Below, piece after piece: positions 1 through 9,723 of a stretch of DNA of 64,000 bases. The position numbers and the translations under genes are program-made. Below the pieces are notes generated by a model. It was given only the letters and a program-made list of their open reading frames with translations, did no database searches and was not told the DNA's origin. Source of the stretch: Nocardia acididurans (GTDB lineage Bacteria; Actinomycetota; Actinomycetes; Mycobacteriales; Mycobacteriaceae); assembly GCF_016741815.1 (NCBI RefSeq), contig NZ_JAERRJ010000019.1, positions 56,075-120,074 of the forward strand, in the 5' to 3' direction. Within the stretch, counting starts at the first letter, position 1. Each line of letters starts with the position of its first letter.

Positions 1-131
1 CTCCGCGGCACCCGACAGGCCCGGCATCACTGGCATCACCAGCGGCGAGCCGGCTTCCGACGGTCCACTCGCACCGTACAGGCCCAATAGGGCACGCAAC
101 GATTTCTCGGTGTCGGTTTCGAAATCCGTCA
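1..131 (-). CDS. 5' end of a leftward gene, unknown product (partial)
   Basis: Reading leftward from an ATG at 131 gives an open frame of 43 codons to the window edge, beginning MTDFETDTEKSLRALLG. Codons are strongly GC-biased in the third position, as in the neighbouring real genes. The start is divergent from the gene at 322, and a TTCCC/GGGAA palindrome lies between them about 90 bp upstream of this start. The visible part is acidic, then Gly/Ser/Pro-rich. No family is recognisable from so short a piece. Being divergent from an ESX locus, it may encode another ESX accessory or substrate protein, but that is inference. Confidence 0.55.
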
Positions 132-219
132 TGTGACCGAACCACTTTCATTCACGATCGATCACCATCGCGATCTTGCCGATATTGTCACTCGCGTCTA
201 CCCACCCCAATATCAGCTT

Positions 220-239
220 GCTTCCCACCCTGGGGAAGC
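220..239. promoter_or_regulatory. Palindrome GCTTCCC-N6-GGGAAGC between divergent genes
   Basis: This is a perfect 7-bp inverted repeat with a 6-bp centre. It lies about 83 bp upstream of the start at 322 and about 89 bp upstream of the divergent start at 131. It resembles the TTCCCA-N4-TGGGAA family seen elsewhere in the window but has a slightly wider centre. Confidence 0.5.
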
Positions 240-321
240 CTGCGACACGCGACGATTCGTGTTCCCAACGCCGAGAAGCGATAAGACTGAAGCGAATTCG
301 AATACGCGCGAGGAGCGGGGA

Positions 322-1404
322 ATGACAACCAGTGTGACCGACAGCGACGCCACGACGAATCTCCTCGATTCGGCGGGCAAGTCCATCATTCCGATGGTGG
401 CGCGCTATCGGGTGCAACTGATCGAAACCCCCGAGGACCGTAGTCGTCTGACGACCGTTGTCGGGCCAGCGATAATCAAGATCATCGACAAAGCCGAGAG
501 CGTCTTCCGATGCTCACTCGACACGCTCGGGAGAGGAGGCGCATCACCCCCACCGCCACCGAAGACGAACCCGGTCCGCGTCGACAACAAACAGGCCCGC
601 ACCACGGTCATCAGTCAGGCTGTCGAGGACTACACCAAGGCAGAAACCTTCCTCGATAATCGAATCGTCACGATGCGCAGCCTCGACACCAGCGTCGCGA
701 ACTCCTCGGTGCTGGTGTGTTCGAACGGTCACAGAACCCGTGACGCGATAATCAAGATCGTCGACGCCCTCAAGGCCCACATCGCCACGCTCGTACCTCG
801 CACCAAACCTCTGACCACCAGCGAGAAGTACTCGCTCATGACCCGCATCATGGACGACATCGACACCACCTACCAGCTGATGTGGGATGCCCTCAAGGCC
901 AACCTCGATGTCGCCGACGGTGGCGGCGGGGGGACGGGCCGCCAGAGCCGGGATGGCGCCGGCACGGGGTCCGGCAGTGGCGGAATCATGGACATGATCA
1001 GTTCACTGATGGGTTCCCTTGCGATGCCGTTGATGCTGGCAGCGCAAGCAATACCCGACGTCATCGAGAAGCTCAGCGAGGCTCAGGACGACGCCAAAGA
1101 CGACAAGGACGAGGACAAAGGCAAGCAGCCCGACGCCGCGGCAGGCCAGCCACAACCCGAGTCAGCGGCGCCTGCTCCTGCTCCAGCGCCGGTGCCTGCG
1201 ACTTCGCCCGCCGCCGACGCCGCGGCACCTATCCCGAACCCGCCCCCGGTCACTCCGGTGGATGCCAACGCCCAAGCCGCTACGACTCTGCCCGCGGTCA
1301 CGTTCGGACCGGGCACTCAGGGATCCCGCGATCGCCGGAATGCGCAATCGCCCGAACCCGCACCGAAGACCGACCCCGAAGACCCTGCCGAAAGCCCCAC
1401 TTAA
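322..1404 (+). CDS. Putative ESX-associated secreted or accessory protein with Pro/Ala-rich tail
   Basis: The protein is 360 aa. The ATG at 322 was chosen because AGGAGCGGGG lies just upstream; the frame stays open further upstream but that part crosses the intergenic palindrome. Residues 1-190 are mainly alpha-helical and lack cysteines except for two. A Gly-rich linker follows at about 200-220, then a hydrophobic stretch at about 225-255 (MDMISSLMGSLAMPLMLAAQ). The charged segment after it is rich in Asp, Lys and Glu. The last 100 residues are Pro/Ala-rich. Helical front plus Pro/Ala-rich tail resembles ESX substrates of the EspB/EspE kind in general shape, but no specific family is recognised. 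It precedes the ESX operon in the same direction, separated by about 900 bp. The role is inferred from context only. Confidence 0.7.
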   Translation: MTTSVTDSDATTNLLDSAGKSIIPMVARYRVQLIETPEDRSRLTTVVGPAIIKIIDKAESVFRCSLDTLGRGGASPPPPPKTNPVRVDNKQARTTVISQAVEDYTKAETFLDNRIVTMRSLDTSVANSSVLVCSNGHRTRDAIIKIVDALKAHIATLVPRTKPLTTSEKYSLMTRIMDDIDTTYQLMWDALKANLDVADGGGGGTGRQSRDGAGTGSGSGGIMDMISSLMGSLAMPLMLAAQAIPDVIEKLSEAQDDAKDDKDEDKGKQPDAAAGQPQPESAAPAPAPAPVPATSPAADAAAPIPNPPPVTPVDANAQAATTLPAVTFGPGTQGSRDRRNAQSPEPAPKTDPEDPAESPT

Positions 1405-1510
1405 CCCGAGTTGGTGGCGTCGCGGTCGGAGGGTGTTCGAGCGCGCGCACCTGTCGGGAAAGTCGGGGGAGGGAGAACGACAAGGGCGGGGCACCGTGAG
1501 TGGAGGAGGA

Positions 1511-1602
1511 GCGGCGGCCGCAACGAGTGCTGGGGGGCATTCACGGCCGCCGCTCATTCGGACGTACCGCGGGGAATGGAGGGAAAGGCGGTACGTCCGA
1601 AT
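1511..1602. terminator. Two consecutive perfect inverted repeats downstream of the gene at 322
   Basis: The first repeat pairs GCGGCGGCCG (1511-1520) with CGGCCGCCGC (1544-1553). The second pairs ATTCGGACGTACCGC (1556-1570) with its exact complement at 1588-1602. A third, imperfect stem (ATTCTGCGGTG with CACCGCAGGAAT) follows at about 1601-1638. There is no T-run, so a classical intrinsic terminator is not shown. A stem-loop terminator of the actinobacterial type or a protein-binding site are both possible. Confidence 0.5.
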
Positions 1603-1717
1603 TCTGCGGTGATGCGAGACAGCGCACACCGCAGGAATGAGAGGATCCGCCCGTCGGCCGACGATCCACGCATATCTTAACGGTGTTTGACGGCACGATC
1701 AATAGCGTGCCTATAGA

Positions 1718-2062
1718 TCAGCCCTGGAATGTGCGGTGCGAGTCGGGCACGATCCGCCCCAGAGACACCAGCAGGTCGAACGCCGCGGACTTCTCCCGGC
1801 AGGAACCGACCCGACACGCACGGTGGCGCTGCATCACCTGATGGGCGCGCACCACCGCGTCGCGGGAGAGGTTCGTGGCCGCAGGCTGGGGAGACCTGCA
1901 TTCGGCAGCCCACGAGACCACATCCCGATGAACTCCGACAATCATTGCGCCACTGTGGGATCCGTGACGCGGTCGATGCGGATATGGGCGCAGGCATACA
2001 GCTGTGATGGTGAGACAGAACGCAATAGTGGCCGCGATTGCGAACCAATGCCAATCGAACAT
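1718..2062 (-). CDS. Small membrane-anchored hypothetical protein
   Basis: The protein is 114 aa, read leftward from an ATG at 2062. A start 75 bp further upstream is possible. An N-terminal hydrophobic helix at about residues 6-24 (WFAIAATIAFCLTITAVCL) is followed by a basic, His-rich cytoplasmic or external part. The C-terminal half has two cysteines spaced CRVGSC followed by REKSAAFDLLVSLGRIVPDS. This pattern is reminiscent of short hypothetical proteins found in actinomycete accessory regions, but I cannot name a family. The gene lies opposite the ESX operon in the gap before eccA. The open frame on the other strand across the same bases has no family features. Confidence 0.45.
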   Translation of the reverse strand: MFDWHWFAIAATIAFCLTITAVCLRPYPHRPRHGSHSGAMIVGVHRDVVSWAAECRSPQPAATNLSRDAVVRAHQVMQRHRACRVGSCREKSAAFDLLVSLGRIVPDSHRTFQG

Positions 2063-2161
2063 GGAACGACCGCCTTCGGCGACGGTGATCGGGGGTCGGG
2101 GAGCAGCGCGGAAGCGTTCGGCGACTCCGAGGATCATTGAATAGGATGCAAATTACGATAC

Positions 2162-2191
2162 GTTCAATAGCGGCACATTAAATAGTGATAC
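2162..2191 (+). promoter_or_regulatory. A-box motif (AGCGGCACATT) upstream of eccA
   Basis: The sequence AATAGCGGCACATTAAATAG belongs to a recurring motif with core AACGGYACATT that also precedes the genes at 21015, 26997 and 32466. The half-unit AATAGCGGCAC is followed about 14 bp later by AATAGTGATAC, so the site looks like a tandem repeat. It lies about 145 bp upstream of eccA. It could be a regulator site or an unusual promoter, with CACATT as a -10-like element. Confidence 0.45.
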
Positions 2192-2233
2192 GTTTACCGG
2201 CTGTGGGAATGATCGTCCTCGAACCACCACTTG

Positions 2234-2251
2234 CTTCCCATCGCTGGGAAG
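2234..2251. promoter_or_regulatory. Palindrome CTTCCCA-N4-TGGGAAG upstream of eccA
   Basis: This is a perfect 7-bp inverted repeat with a 4-bp centre (TCGC), ending 70 bp before the eccA start. It is one of the best copies of the recurrent palindrome and a likely operator for the ESX operon. Confidence 0.6.
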
Positions 2252-2321
2252 TCTTCGTCCGCAGGCGCGCGCACCGCGCCGATATCGTTCGGCCAAGCCA
2301 GATCAGCGGAAGGGAACCCGA

Positions 2322-4076
2322 GTGTCAGCGGCCGAAGACGCGTTCTACACCGGCGTACAGTGCCTCGGGTTGATCGCCGGGGGAGTGCTCAACGAAACCA
2401 ACGCCACCGCGGCGTTTCGCGCAGCCACCGAGCTGGACCCCGACATGTGCGACGCCTGGCTCGGGCGCGCGATGGCCGGCGACATCACCGCCGAAGTGAT
2501 CTACGGAGCCTTCCGGTCGGTCCACAACCTCTACCGCGACCAACAGAAGGCCGGGCTGGTCGAAGGAAGCCTGTGGTGTCAGACCGACATCGGCATCTAC
2601 GGACTGCGCATGCCCCTGGCAGACCGCGTCCAGATCGCCATCGCCCAGGCCTGCGAATACGCCCGCGCCGGCGAATGGCAAGAAGCAGCCGACATCCTCG
2701 ACGACCACCGCGACAACGAGATCGCCGGTTTCGTCCGCATGACCTTGGACTTCCGCACCGGACGCTGGCCCGACGTCCTCACCGGCCGCACCCGCCACCC
2801 CGTCCTCGACGATCGCCTGCTCGACATCGCCGCGGAGCTGATGTCCGCCCAAGCGCTCGCCCATCTGGGTCGATTCGACGAAGCACTCCCACGCGCCAAA
2901 CGAATCGTCGAAGACAGCGCCTCGGGCAGCCTGTCCTACCTGTGGGCCGACGCCCACTACCTGCTCGCCATGGTGCTGCGCCACACCGGCGACACCGACG
3001 CCGCCGACCGCATCCTGTCGGGCCTGCCCGGATCCGGGCTGTGGGCCGAACACCCCGACTGGCAGAAAGCCGTCCGCGACAAGACCGTCCGGCTCGAGAT
3101 CACCACCCCCGAGGTCATCGCCTCCCGCACCGACCGCTGGGACCCCCGTTCCGGCGCCGACCCCACCGAGGTCATGGCCTCGGCCGCACGTCGGCAGCGC
3201 GACGAACTGCTGCGTGAAGCCTCCGACATCCTCGAGTCCCAGATCGGCATGACCTCGGTCAAGGATCAGGTGCAGCGGCTGCGCGCCAGCATTCAACTCG
3301 ACCGGGTCCGGGTCACGCGCGGGCTGGCCGTCGATGCCCGCTCCAACCACCTCATCTTCTCCGGACCGCCCGGCACCGGCAAAACCACCATCGCCCGCGT
3401 CATCGCGAAGATCCTGGCCGGTCTCGGTGTGATCGACAACGGCGAGGTGATCGAGGCCTCCCGGCAGGACATGGTCGGCACCCATCTGGGCCACACCGCA
3501 CCCAAGACCAACGCGCTCATCGACTCCGCCCTCGGCGGTGTGCTGTTCATCGACGAGGCCTACACCCTCATCCAGGAAGGGCTCTCCGGTGGCGACGCCT
3601 TCGGCCGCGAAGCCCTCGACACACTGCTGGCGCGCATGGAGAACGACCGCGACAAACTCGTCGTCATCATCGCCGGATACGAGGACCAGATCCAGCGACT
3701 GCTCGCCTCCAACGACGGGCTGTCCTCACGATTCACCAAACATCTGCGGTTCCCCAGCTACAACCCCGCCGAGCTCGTGCAGATCGCCGAACACATCGCC
3801 CGCAGCAAGGACTCGATCCTGTCCGACCAAGCCGGTGAGGTCCTGCGCGACTACTGCGAAGACCTCGCCCAACGCACCCGCGACGGCCGCAGACTCATCG
3901 ATCTGGTCGGCAACGGACGATTCGTCCGCAACGTCGTTGAAGTCGCCGAATCCGAACGCGACTACCGCGTCGCCCGCGATCACCCCGACATGGCCGATCT
4001 GTCCGACAGCGAGCTGATGACGATCGACGCCTTCGACATCACCACAGCGCTGAACTCGCTGATCTCCGCCTCCTAG
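2322..4076 (+). CDS. eccA: EccA, ESX AAA+ ATPase
   Basis: The protein is 584 aa, a normal EccA length. The GTG start at 2322 follows GGAAGGG. The N-terminal half (about 1-270) is a helical TPR-like domain. The C-terminal half is a CbxX/CfqX-type AAA+ domain with Walker A GPPGTGKT at 348-355 and Walker B LFIDEA with D411/E412; the sensor region lies around 430-450. EccA is a cytosolic ATPase that in mycobacteria works with EspG on PE/PPE and other ESX substrates before secretion. It is the first gene of the co-directional ESX run. Its stop codon is embedded in the ribosome-binding site of eccB (CTAGGAGGG), which implies translational coupling. Confidence 0.95.
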   Translation: MSAAEDAFYTGVQCLGLIAGGVLNETNATAAFRAATELDPDMCDAWLGRAMAGDITAEVIYGAFRSVHNLYRDQQKAGLVEGSLWCQTDIGIYGLRMPLADRVQIAIAQACEYARAGEWQEAADILDDHRDNEIAGFVRMTLDFRTGRWPDVLTGRTRHPVLDDRLLDIAAELMSAQALAHLGRFDEALPRAKRIVEDSASGSLSYLWADAHYLLAMVLRHTGDTDAADRILSGLPGSGLWAEHPDWQKAVRDKTVRLEITTPEVIASRTDRWDPRSGADPTEVMASAARRQRDELLREASDILESQIGMTSVKDQVQRLRASIQLDRVRVTRGLAVDARSNHLIFSGPPGTGKTTIARVIAKILAGLGVIDNGEVIEASRQDMVGTHLGHTAPKTNALIDSALGGVLFIDEAYTLIQEGLSGGDAFGREALDTLLARMENDRDKLVVIIAGYEDQIQRLLASNDGLSSRFTKHLRFPSYNPAELVQIAEHIARSKDSILSDQAGEVLRDYCEDLAQRTRDGRRLIDLVGNGRFVRNVVEVAESERDYRVARDHPDMADLSDSELMTIDAFDITTALNSLISAS

Positions 4077-4088
4077 GAGGGAATTCCG

Positions 4089-5639
4089 TTGGCGCGCTTC
4101 CGCGTAGTCACCCGCCACCAGATCTCGGGATGGCGATTTCTGCTCCGCCGCCTCGAACACGCCCTGGTGCGCCGCGACGCCTCCATGCTCGACGACCCCG
4201 GCCGCGGCCGCTCCACCGCCCTGACCATCGGCTTCGCCCTCGCGTGTGTCGTGCTGGCTGGGGCGGCCGTGCTGGCCTTCTTCAAACCGGCCAAAGTCGT
4301 CGGCTCCGCACGCATCGTCGCCGACAAGGACAGCGGCGCGGTCTACGTCCGCATCGACGACCGCCTCCATCCTGCCCTCAATCTCACCTCCGCGCGCCTC
4401 ATCGCCGGCTCACCCGACAAACCGGTCCAGGTCTCACGCGAGGAACTCGCGAAGTACCCCCGCGGCCCCTGGGTCGGAATCCCCGGCGCCCCAGGCAATC
4501 TCGTCGACGACCCCGACCGCAACTCCTCCTGGGCGGTATGCGATTCCGCGCAGATCGGGGCAACCGCACCCCTGGACCCGCGCACCGGACTGCCCACCCT
4601 GGCTCGATCCACCCTGCGCACCACCGTCATCGGCGCCCCGCTGGTCGCCGACTCCGCCACCACGCGCCCCCTCACCGGCGCGCACGCGCGACTCGTGCGC
4701 GGCGACGACACCGTGTGGCTGCTCTACCCCGACCCCGAGACCGGCAGCGGCGTCGTGCGCGCCGCGCTCACACTCGCCGACACCGCGGTCATGCTCGCGC
4801 TCGGCCTCGATTCCACCGCACCGGTACTGCCCATCTCCGCGGGCCTGCTACGCGCCATCCCCGAAGTGCCGGCGCTGCGCGTGCCCGAGATCCCCGACCT
4901 CGGGCAGAGTGTCACCCTCGGCGGCGGCTACGCCGTCACCGTCGGCTCGGTGCTGACCGTGCCCGCCACCCACGGCGACCCCACCTTCTACCTCGTCTCC
5001 AATTCCGGTGTGGTGAAAGTGAGTTCGGTGCTGGCAGCCATGATCCGCAACACCGACACCGGTGCCGGTGCCACCACCCGCACCGTCGCGCCGTCCATCA
5101 TCGCCGCCGCACTGCGCCCCGGCGGATGGCCCGGCACCGCCAAGTTCCCCACCCGCCCCGCCGAACTGATCGACGAGACCACCAACCCGGTCACCTGCTA
5201 CCACTGGACCCGCAAACCCGGCGAGAACACCGCCACCACCGGCATGCTCGTCGGCACCCGACTCCCGCTCTCCGACACCGAACGCGCCCGCACCGTCTCG
5301 CTGGTCACCGCGCCGGGCTCACACGGGCGCACCGCCGACGCCGCCTACCTGCCCCGCACCACAGGACAATTCATCCAGGTCACCGGCACCGAACCCGACT
5401 CCCCACGCCGCGAATCGCTGTTCTGGATCTCCGACAGCGGCGTGCGCTACGGCATCGCCACCGACAGCAACAGCGACACCACCCTGCGCGCGCTCGCGCT
5501 TCGTCAACCAGTCCTGGCTCCGTGGAGCATCGTGTCCCTGTTCGCGGTCGGACCGACCCTGTCCCAACAACACGCGCTGCTCCAGCACGACGGCATCCCC
5601 GCCAACCCCGGCGCGGCCGGACTCGGAGGTGGCCGATGA
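4089..5639 (+). CDS. eccB: EccB, ESX core membrane component
   Basis: The protein is 516 aa. The start is TTG at 4089, preceded by a strong GGAGGG that overlaps the eccA stop. The N-terminus has the EccB signature RxxVTRHQISGWRFLLRRLE at about 4-23. A single membrane helix at about 43-65 (ALTIGFALACVVLAGAAVLAF) is followed by a large extracytoplasmic repeat domain of about 440 residues. EccB is part of the EccBCDE core complex in the inner membrane. Its stop overlaps the eccC start (ATGA). The rare TTG start may lower translation relative to neighbours. Confidence 0.95.
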   Translation: MARFRVVTRHQISGWRFLLRRLEHALVRRDASMLDDPGRGRSTALTIGFALACVVLAGAAVLAFFKPAKVVGSARIVADKDSGAVYVRIDDRLHPALNLTSARLIAGSPDKPVQVSREELAKYPRGPWVGIPGAPGNLVDDPDRNSSWAVCDSAQIGATAPLDPRTGLPTLARSTLRTTVIGAPLVADSATTRPLTGAHARLVRGDDTVWLLYPDPETGSGVVRAALTLADTAVMLALGLDSTAPVLPISAGLLRAIPEVPALRVPEIPDLGQSVTLGGGYAVTVGSVLTVPATHGDPTFYLVSNSGVVKVSSVLAAMIRNTDTGAGATTRTVAPSIIAAALRPGGWPGTAKFPTRPAELIDETTNPVTCYHWTRKPGENTATTGMLVGTRLPLSDTERARTVSLVTAPGSHGRTADAAYLPRTTGQFIQVTGTEPDSPRRESLFWISDSGVRYGIATDSNSDTTLRALALRQPVLAPWSIVSLFAVGPTLSQQHALLQHDGIPANPGAAGLGGGR

Positions 5640-8600
5640 GCACTCGCCGTTTCGTGCGCCCGCCCCGGCAGGTCGCCGGACCCAAAGCACCCGCCGTCAC
5701 CGAACTGCGCCTGCAACCGCCCACCGAGCTACCCCGCCCGGTACCGATGTCCAAACTCCGAATGGTGTTGCCAGTCATCATGATCGCGGCCATGGCCGGA
5801 ATGATGGTGATGATCTTCCGCGGTGGCATGGGCGCCAACCCGATGACCATGCTGTTCCCGCTGATGATGCTCGTGTCGATGCTCGGAATGATGGGCGGCG
5901 GCCTCACCGGCAACAACACCGGCACCGCCGCGAGCCTCAACGAGGAACGCAAGGACTACCTGCGCAGCGTCGCCGACAACCGCAAAACCATCCACGAATC
6001 CGAAACCGAACTCCACACCTACCTCACCTACATCCACCCCGGACCCACCGGCCTGAGCCGGCTCGTCGCCGGCAAGAGAATGTGGGAAGTCCAAGCCGCC
6101 AGCCCCCAGTTCCTGCGCGTACGCGTCGGTCGTGGACGCATCACCAACCAGGTACGCGTGATCGTCCCCGAAGCCGCCCCGACCGCCGACCTCGACCCGG
6201 TCGGCGTCATCGAAGTCACCCGATTCGCCAAGGCCTACTCCACCGTCGGCGGCATGCCCGTGGCCATCAACCTGCTCTCGACACCACAGGTCAGCCTCGA
6301 CGGCGACCCCGCCACCGTCACCGGTCTGTTACGCGCAATGATCGCCGAAGCCACCGTCCTGCACGGACCCGACCAACTCGCCGTCGCCGCCGTACTCACC
6401 GACCCCGACGCCGCCGAATGGTCCTGGCTCAAATGGCTACCTCACACCCAGCACCACAGCACCACCGACGCGATCGGCAGCGCCCGCATGATCTACCGCA
6501 GCGTCGCCGAACTGCGCACCGCGCTGCTCGCCGGACTCAACCGCGGACCCTTCTCCGCCAATTCCGAACCCGCCCAAGACCGCAAACACTATCTGCTGAT
6601 CGTCGATGTCGGCGGCGCGAACACCGACCGCGACATCTCCGGCATCGACGGATGCACCTGGCTACGACTCGGCCGCGCCGACACACACCTCCCACGCACC
6701 CTCAAACTCACCGTCGACGCCGAACGCACCCTGCAGGAGATCACCAACCGCGCCACCCGGCGCATCGGCACCGCCGACACACTCTCCGCCGCCGCACTCA
6801 CCGCCCTGGCACGCCACCTCGCACCCCACCGCCTGTCGACCGTCGTCGAAGCGGTCACCGCCGACCGCGCCAGCACCGGCACGACATGGCCGGAAATGCT
6901 CGGTCTACCCGACCCTGGCGCGATCCGCATCGACCAGCAATGGCGCCCCCGCCGCGACGTCGACCGCGCCCGCCTCAACATCCCGGTCGGACACGACCCG
7001 ACCGGCACCATCGTGCACCTCGACATCAAGGAATCCGCCGAAGAGGGTATGGGCCCGCACGGCATGTGCATCGGCGCCACCGGATCCGGCAAATCCGAGT
7101 TCCTGCGCACCCTGGTCCTGTCCGCCATCGCCACCCACTCACCCGACACCCTCAACCTGCTGCTCGTCGACTTCAAAGGCGGCGCCACCTTCCTCGGCTT
7201 CGACCGCCTCTCCCACGTCACCGCGGTCGTCACCAACATGGAAGAAGAAGCCGACCTCGTCACCCGCATGGAAGACGTCATCAACGGCGAAATGACACGG
7301 CGCCAACGCATCCTGCGCGACGCCGGCAACTTCGCCAGCGTCGCCGACTACGAACGAGCCCGCGAACAAGGCGCCCGCCTGGATCCGATGCCGACCCTGC
7401 TCATCATTCTCGACGAGTTCGCCGAACTGCTCGAACAGCACCCCGACTTCGCCAAACTGTTCGTCGCCATCGGCCGGCTGGGACGATCACTTCGCATCCA
7501 CCTGCTGCTGGCCTCCCAGAAAGTGCCCGCCCACCGCATGGGCGAACTCGAAGCCCACCTGTCCTACCGAATCGCGTTGCGCACCAACCAAACCAGCGAC
7601 TCCCGCGACGCCATCGGCACCGCCGACGCCTACCACCTGCCCAAGAAGCCCGGAGCCGGATACCTGCGCGTGGGATCCGGTGACCTGCAACGATTCCAGA
7701 CCGCCTACGTCGGCGAACCGTATCGGCCGATCACCACGCACGGACCCAACCGCGGCGGGCGCACACGCCAACCCAGCAGCGGCTACCGACCCCCACGCCG
7801 ATTCACCGCGGCCGCCATCGCCGAGACCCGCCCTCCCACACCGCCTGCCGAACCCGCACAACCCGACCTCGATCCCGCCGACACCGAAACCGTGATGGAA
7901 ACAGTCATCCAACGATTCGGCGGCCACGGAAAACCCGCGCACCGCATGTGGCTTCCACCGTTGAACCAGCCACCCACCCTCGATGCCCTCATCACCGCCG
8001 TCACACCGTCCACACTGCGAATCCCCTTGGCGCTCATCGACAAACCACGTCAGCAGCAGCAGGAGGTCTGGTCGGTCGATCTCTCCGGAGCCGGGGGACA
8101 CCTCGCCGTGGTGGGCGGACCCCAATCCGGCAAGTCGACCGCGCTCCAGACACTGATCCTGTCCGCCGCATTGACCCATACGCCAGAACAAGTCCAGTTC
8201 TACTGCGTCGACTTCTCCGGTGGCGCGCTCGCCGCGGTCCGTGGGCTGCCTCATGTCGGCTCGGTCGCCACCGCTCGCGAAGTCGACCGCATCCGACGTA
8301 CCTTCGCTTTGATCACCGCACTCATCGACCGACGCCAAGCATTGTTCACCGAGCTCGGCATCGACAGCATGCGCCGGTTCCGTGCGTTGCGCGCCGACAA
8401 TGATCCGCGGATTCGAGGGCGGGACGCCCACGGTGATGTGTTCCTCGTGATCGATGGATGGGATCTCGGGTTCAGCACATCGGGGCCGTACTACGACGAC
8501 TACACGCGCCCGTTGGAAACCATTGCCGCCCAGGGACTCAACTACGGAATCCACCTGATCGTGTCGAGTTCCCGGTGGATCGCGATCAAGCCGGCCATCA

Positions 8601-9631
8601 AGGACATGATCCAGACCCGCCTGGAAATGCGGCTCGGCGATACCAGCGACACCGCTTTCCTCGGCAACCGCGCCCTCGTCAATTCCGTTCCGACCAACCG
8701 GCCCGGACGATGTATCGCCGCCGACTTGCTCCACATGCTCACGGCCCTGCCACGCATCGACAGTGTCCGCGACGCGGACTCCGCCGCCGACGGGCTCACC
8801 CACGCCGTTGCCGAGCTGGCTGAACGCTATCGCGACCGGCGTGCACCCGAAGTGCAACTGCTACCCGACCACATCGACCTCACCGAGATCTATGCTGACC
8901 GGCCCGCGCCCGAGAATCTGGCGGCCCGCCTCGAAATCCTTTTCGGGGTACGGGAATCGAACCTCCTACCGGCCTCGATCGACTTCGGAACCTCCGCGCA
9001 CATGATCGTCCTCGGATCCTCGGGCTCAGGGAAATCGACGGTCCTGTCCGCACTCATGGCATCGATATGCCGGCAGTTCACCCCTGACCAAGCCAAGATC
9101 GTCCTGGTCGACTACCGACGCCGACACATCGGTGCGGTGCACGAGGATTATTTGATCGGATATCTCACCAGCGAACGCGACGTCCTCGACGCGCTGCCGT
9201 CATTCGTCGAATCGATGCGCACGCGACGACCACCCGACGCCGTCACACCCCAACAACTACGCCAACGATCCTGGTGGAACGGACCCGAAGTCTTCGTCGT
9301 TATCGACGACTACCACATGGTGGCCCAACGCGGATCGCTCAATCCGCTCGATGCCATGAAGGAAATCATCGTCGACGCACGCGACACCGGCCTGCACGTC
9401 CTCGCCGCCCGCAATATCGCACAAGCCGATTCGGCGATGTACGACAGTGTCCTGGGACAAATGAAGAACATAAACTCCTCCGGCGTGATCCTGGACGGAT
9501 CACGATTCGACGGAGTGCTCATCGGCGACGTCAAAGCCACCGAACAACCCACCGGCCGAGGAATATTCGTCGAACCACTCCACGGCCGTAAAGACCTGGT
9601 GCAGATCGCCTGGGTAGCGCCCCCTGACTAG
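5636..9631 (+). CDS. eccC: EccC, FtsK/SpoIIIE-type ESX motor ATPase
   Basis: The protein is 1331 aa, full length for a fused EccC (EccCa plus EccCb). The ATG at 5636 overlaps the eccB stop. Two N-terminal membrane helices lie at about 42-60 and 70-88 and are Met-rich. Three FtsK-type ATPase domains follow, with Walker A motifs GATGSGKS (about 480), GGPQSGKS (about 827) and GSSGSGKS (about 1127). The first domain has a Walker B LLIILDEF. All three P-loops are intact. EccC energises the secretion pore and recognises substrate C-terminal signals through its last domain. The reading frame stays open far upstream, but the start is fixed by homology and overlap with eccB. Confidence 0.96.
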   Translation: MSTRRFVRPPRQVAGPKAPAVTELRLQPPTELPRPVPMSKLRMVLPVIMIAAMAGMMVMIFRGGMGANPMTMLFPLMMLVSMLGMMGGGLTGNNTGTAASLNEERKDYLRSVADNRKTIHESETELHTYLTYIHPGPTGLSRLVAGKRMWEVQAASPQFLRVRVGRGRITNQVRVIVPEAAPTADLDPVGVIEVTRFAKAYSTVGGMPVAINLLSTPQVSLDGDPATVTGLLRAMIAEATVLHGPDQLAVAAVLTDPDAAEWSWLKWLPHTQHHSTTDAIGSARMIYRSVAELRTALLAGLNRGPFSANSEPAQDRKHYLLIVDVGGANTDRDISGIDGCTWLRLGRADTHLPRTLKLTVDAERTLQEITNRATRRIGTADTLSAAALTALARHLAPHRLSTVVEAVTADRASTGTTWPEMLGLPDPGAIRIDQQWRPRRDVDRARLNIPVGHDPTGTIVHLDIKESAEEGMGPHGMCIGATGSGKSEFLRTLVLSAIATHSPDTLNLLLVDFKGGATFLGFDRLSHVTAVVTNMEEEADLVTRMEDVINGEMTRRQRILRDAGNFASVADYERAREQGARLDPMPTLLIILDEFAELLEQHPDFAKLFVAIGRLGRSLRIHLLLASQKVPAHRMGELEAHLSYRIALRTNQTSDSRDAIGTADAYHLPKKPGAGYLRVGSGDLQRFQTAYVGEPYRPITTHGPNRGGRTRQPSSGYRPPRRFTAAAIAETRPPTPPAEPAQPDLDPADTETVMETVIQRFGGHGKPAHRMWLPPLNQPPTLDALITAVTPSTLRIPLALIDKPRQQQQEVWSVDLSGAGGHLAVVGGPQSGKSTALQTLILSAALTHTPEQVQFYCVDFSGGALAAVRGLPHVGSVATAREVDRIRRTFALITALIDRRQALFTELGIDSMRRFRALRADNDPRIRGRDAHGDVFLVIDGWDLGFSTSGPYYDDYTRPLETIAAQGLNYGIHLIVSSSRWIAIKPAIKDMIQTRLEMRLGDTSDTAFLGNRALVNSVPTNRPGRCIAADLLHMLTALPRIDSVRDADSAADGLTHAVAELAERYRDRRAPEVQLLPDHIDLTEIYADRPAPENLAARLEILFGVRESNLLPASIDFGTSAHMIVLGSSGSGKSTVLSALMASICRQFTPDQAKIVLVDYRRRHIGAVHEDYLIGYLTSERDVLDALPSFVESMRTRRPPDAVTPQQLRQRSWWNGPEVFVVIDDYHMVAQRGSLNPLDAMKEIIVDARDTGLHVLAARNIAQADSAMYDSVLGQMKNINSSGVILDGSRFDGVLIGDVKATEQPTGRGIFVEPLHGRKDLVQIAWVAPPD

Positions 9632-9647
9632 GCGATATGGCCACACG

Positions 9648-9661
9648 TCCCACCTGTGGGA
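9648..9661. promoter_or_regulatory. Palindrome TCCCA-N4-TGGGA upstream of PE
   Basis: This is a perfect 5-bp inverted repeat with a CCTG centre in the short gap between eccC and the PE gene, about 62 bp before the PE start. It suggests an internal promoter controlling the substrate genes separately. Confidence 0.5.
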
Positions 9662-9723
9662 ATGAAATAACGTCATGAATGCGCGGATAGATCCGAGATC
9701 CGCAGTCCGACAGGAGCATTGTG

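Noticed and set aside
4130..5635. Long open frame upstream of the eccC start, giving an 1833-residue product
   Set aside because: The extra part is Arg/His/Pro-rich shadow of eccB. The EccC N-terminus and the ATGA overlap fix the start at 5636.
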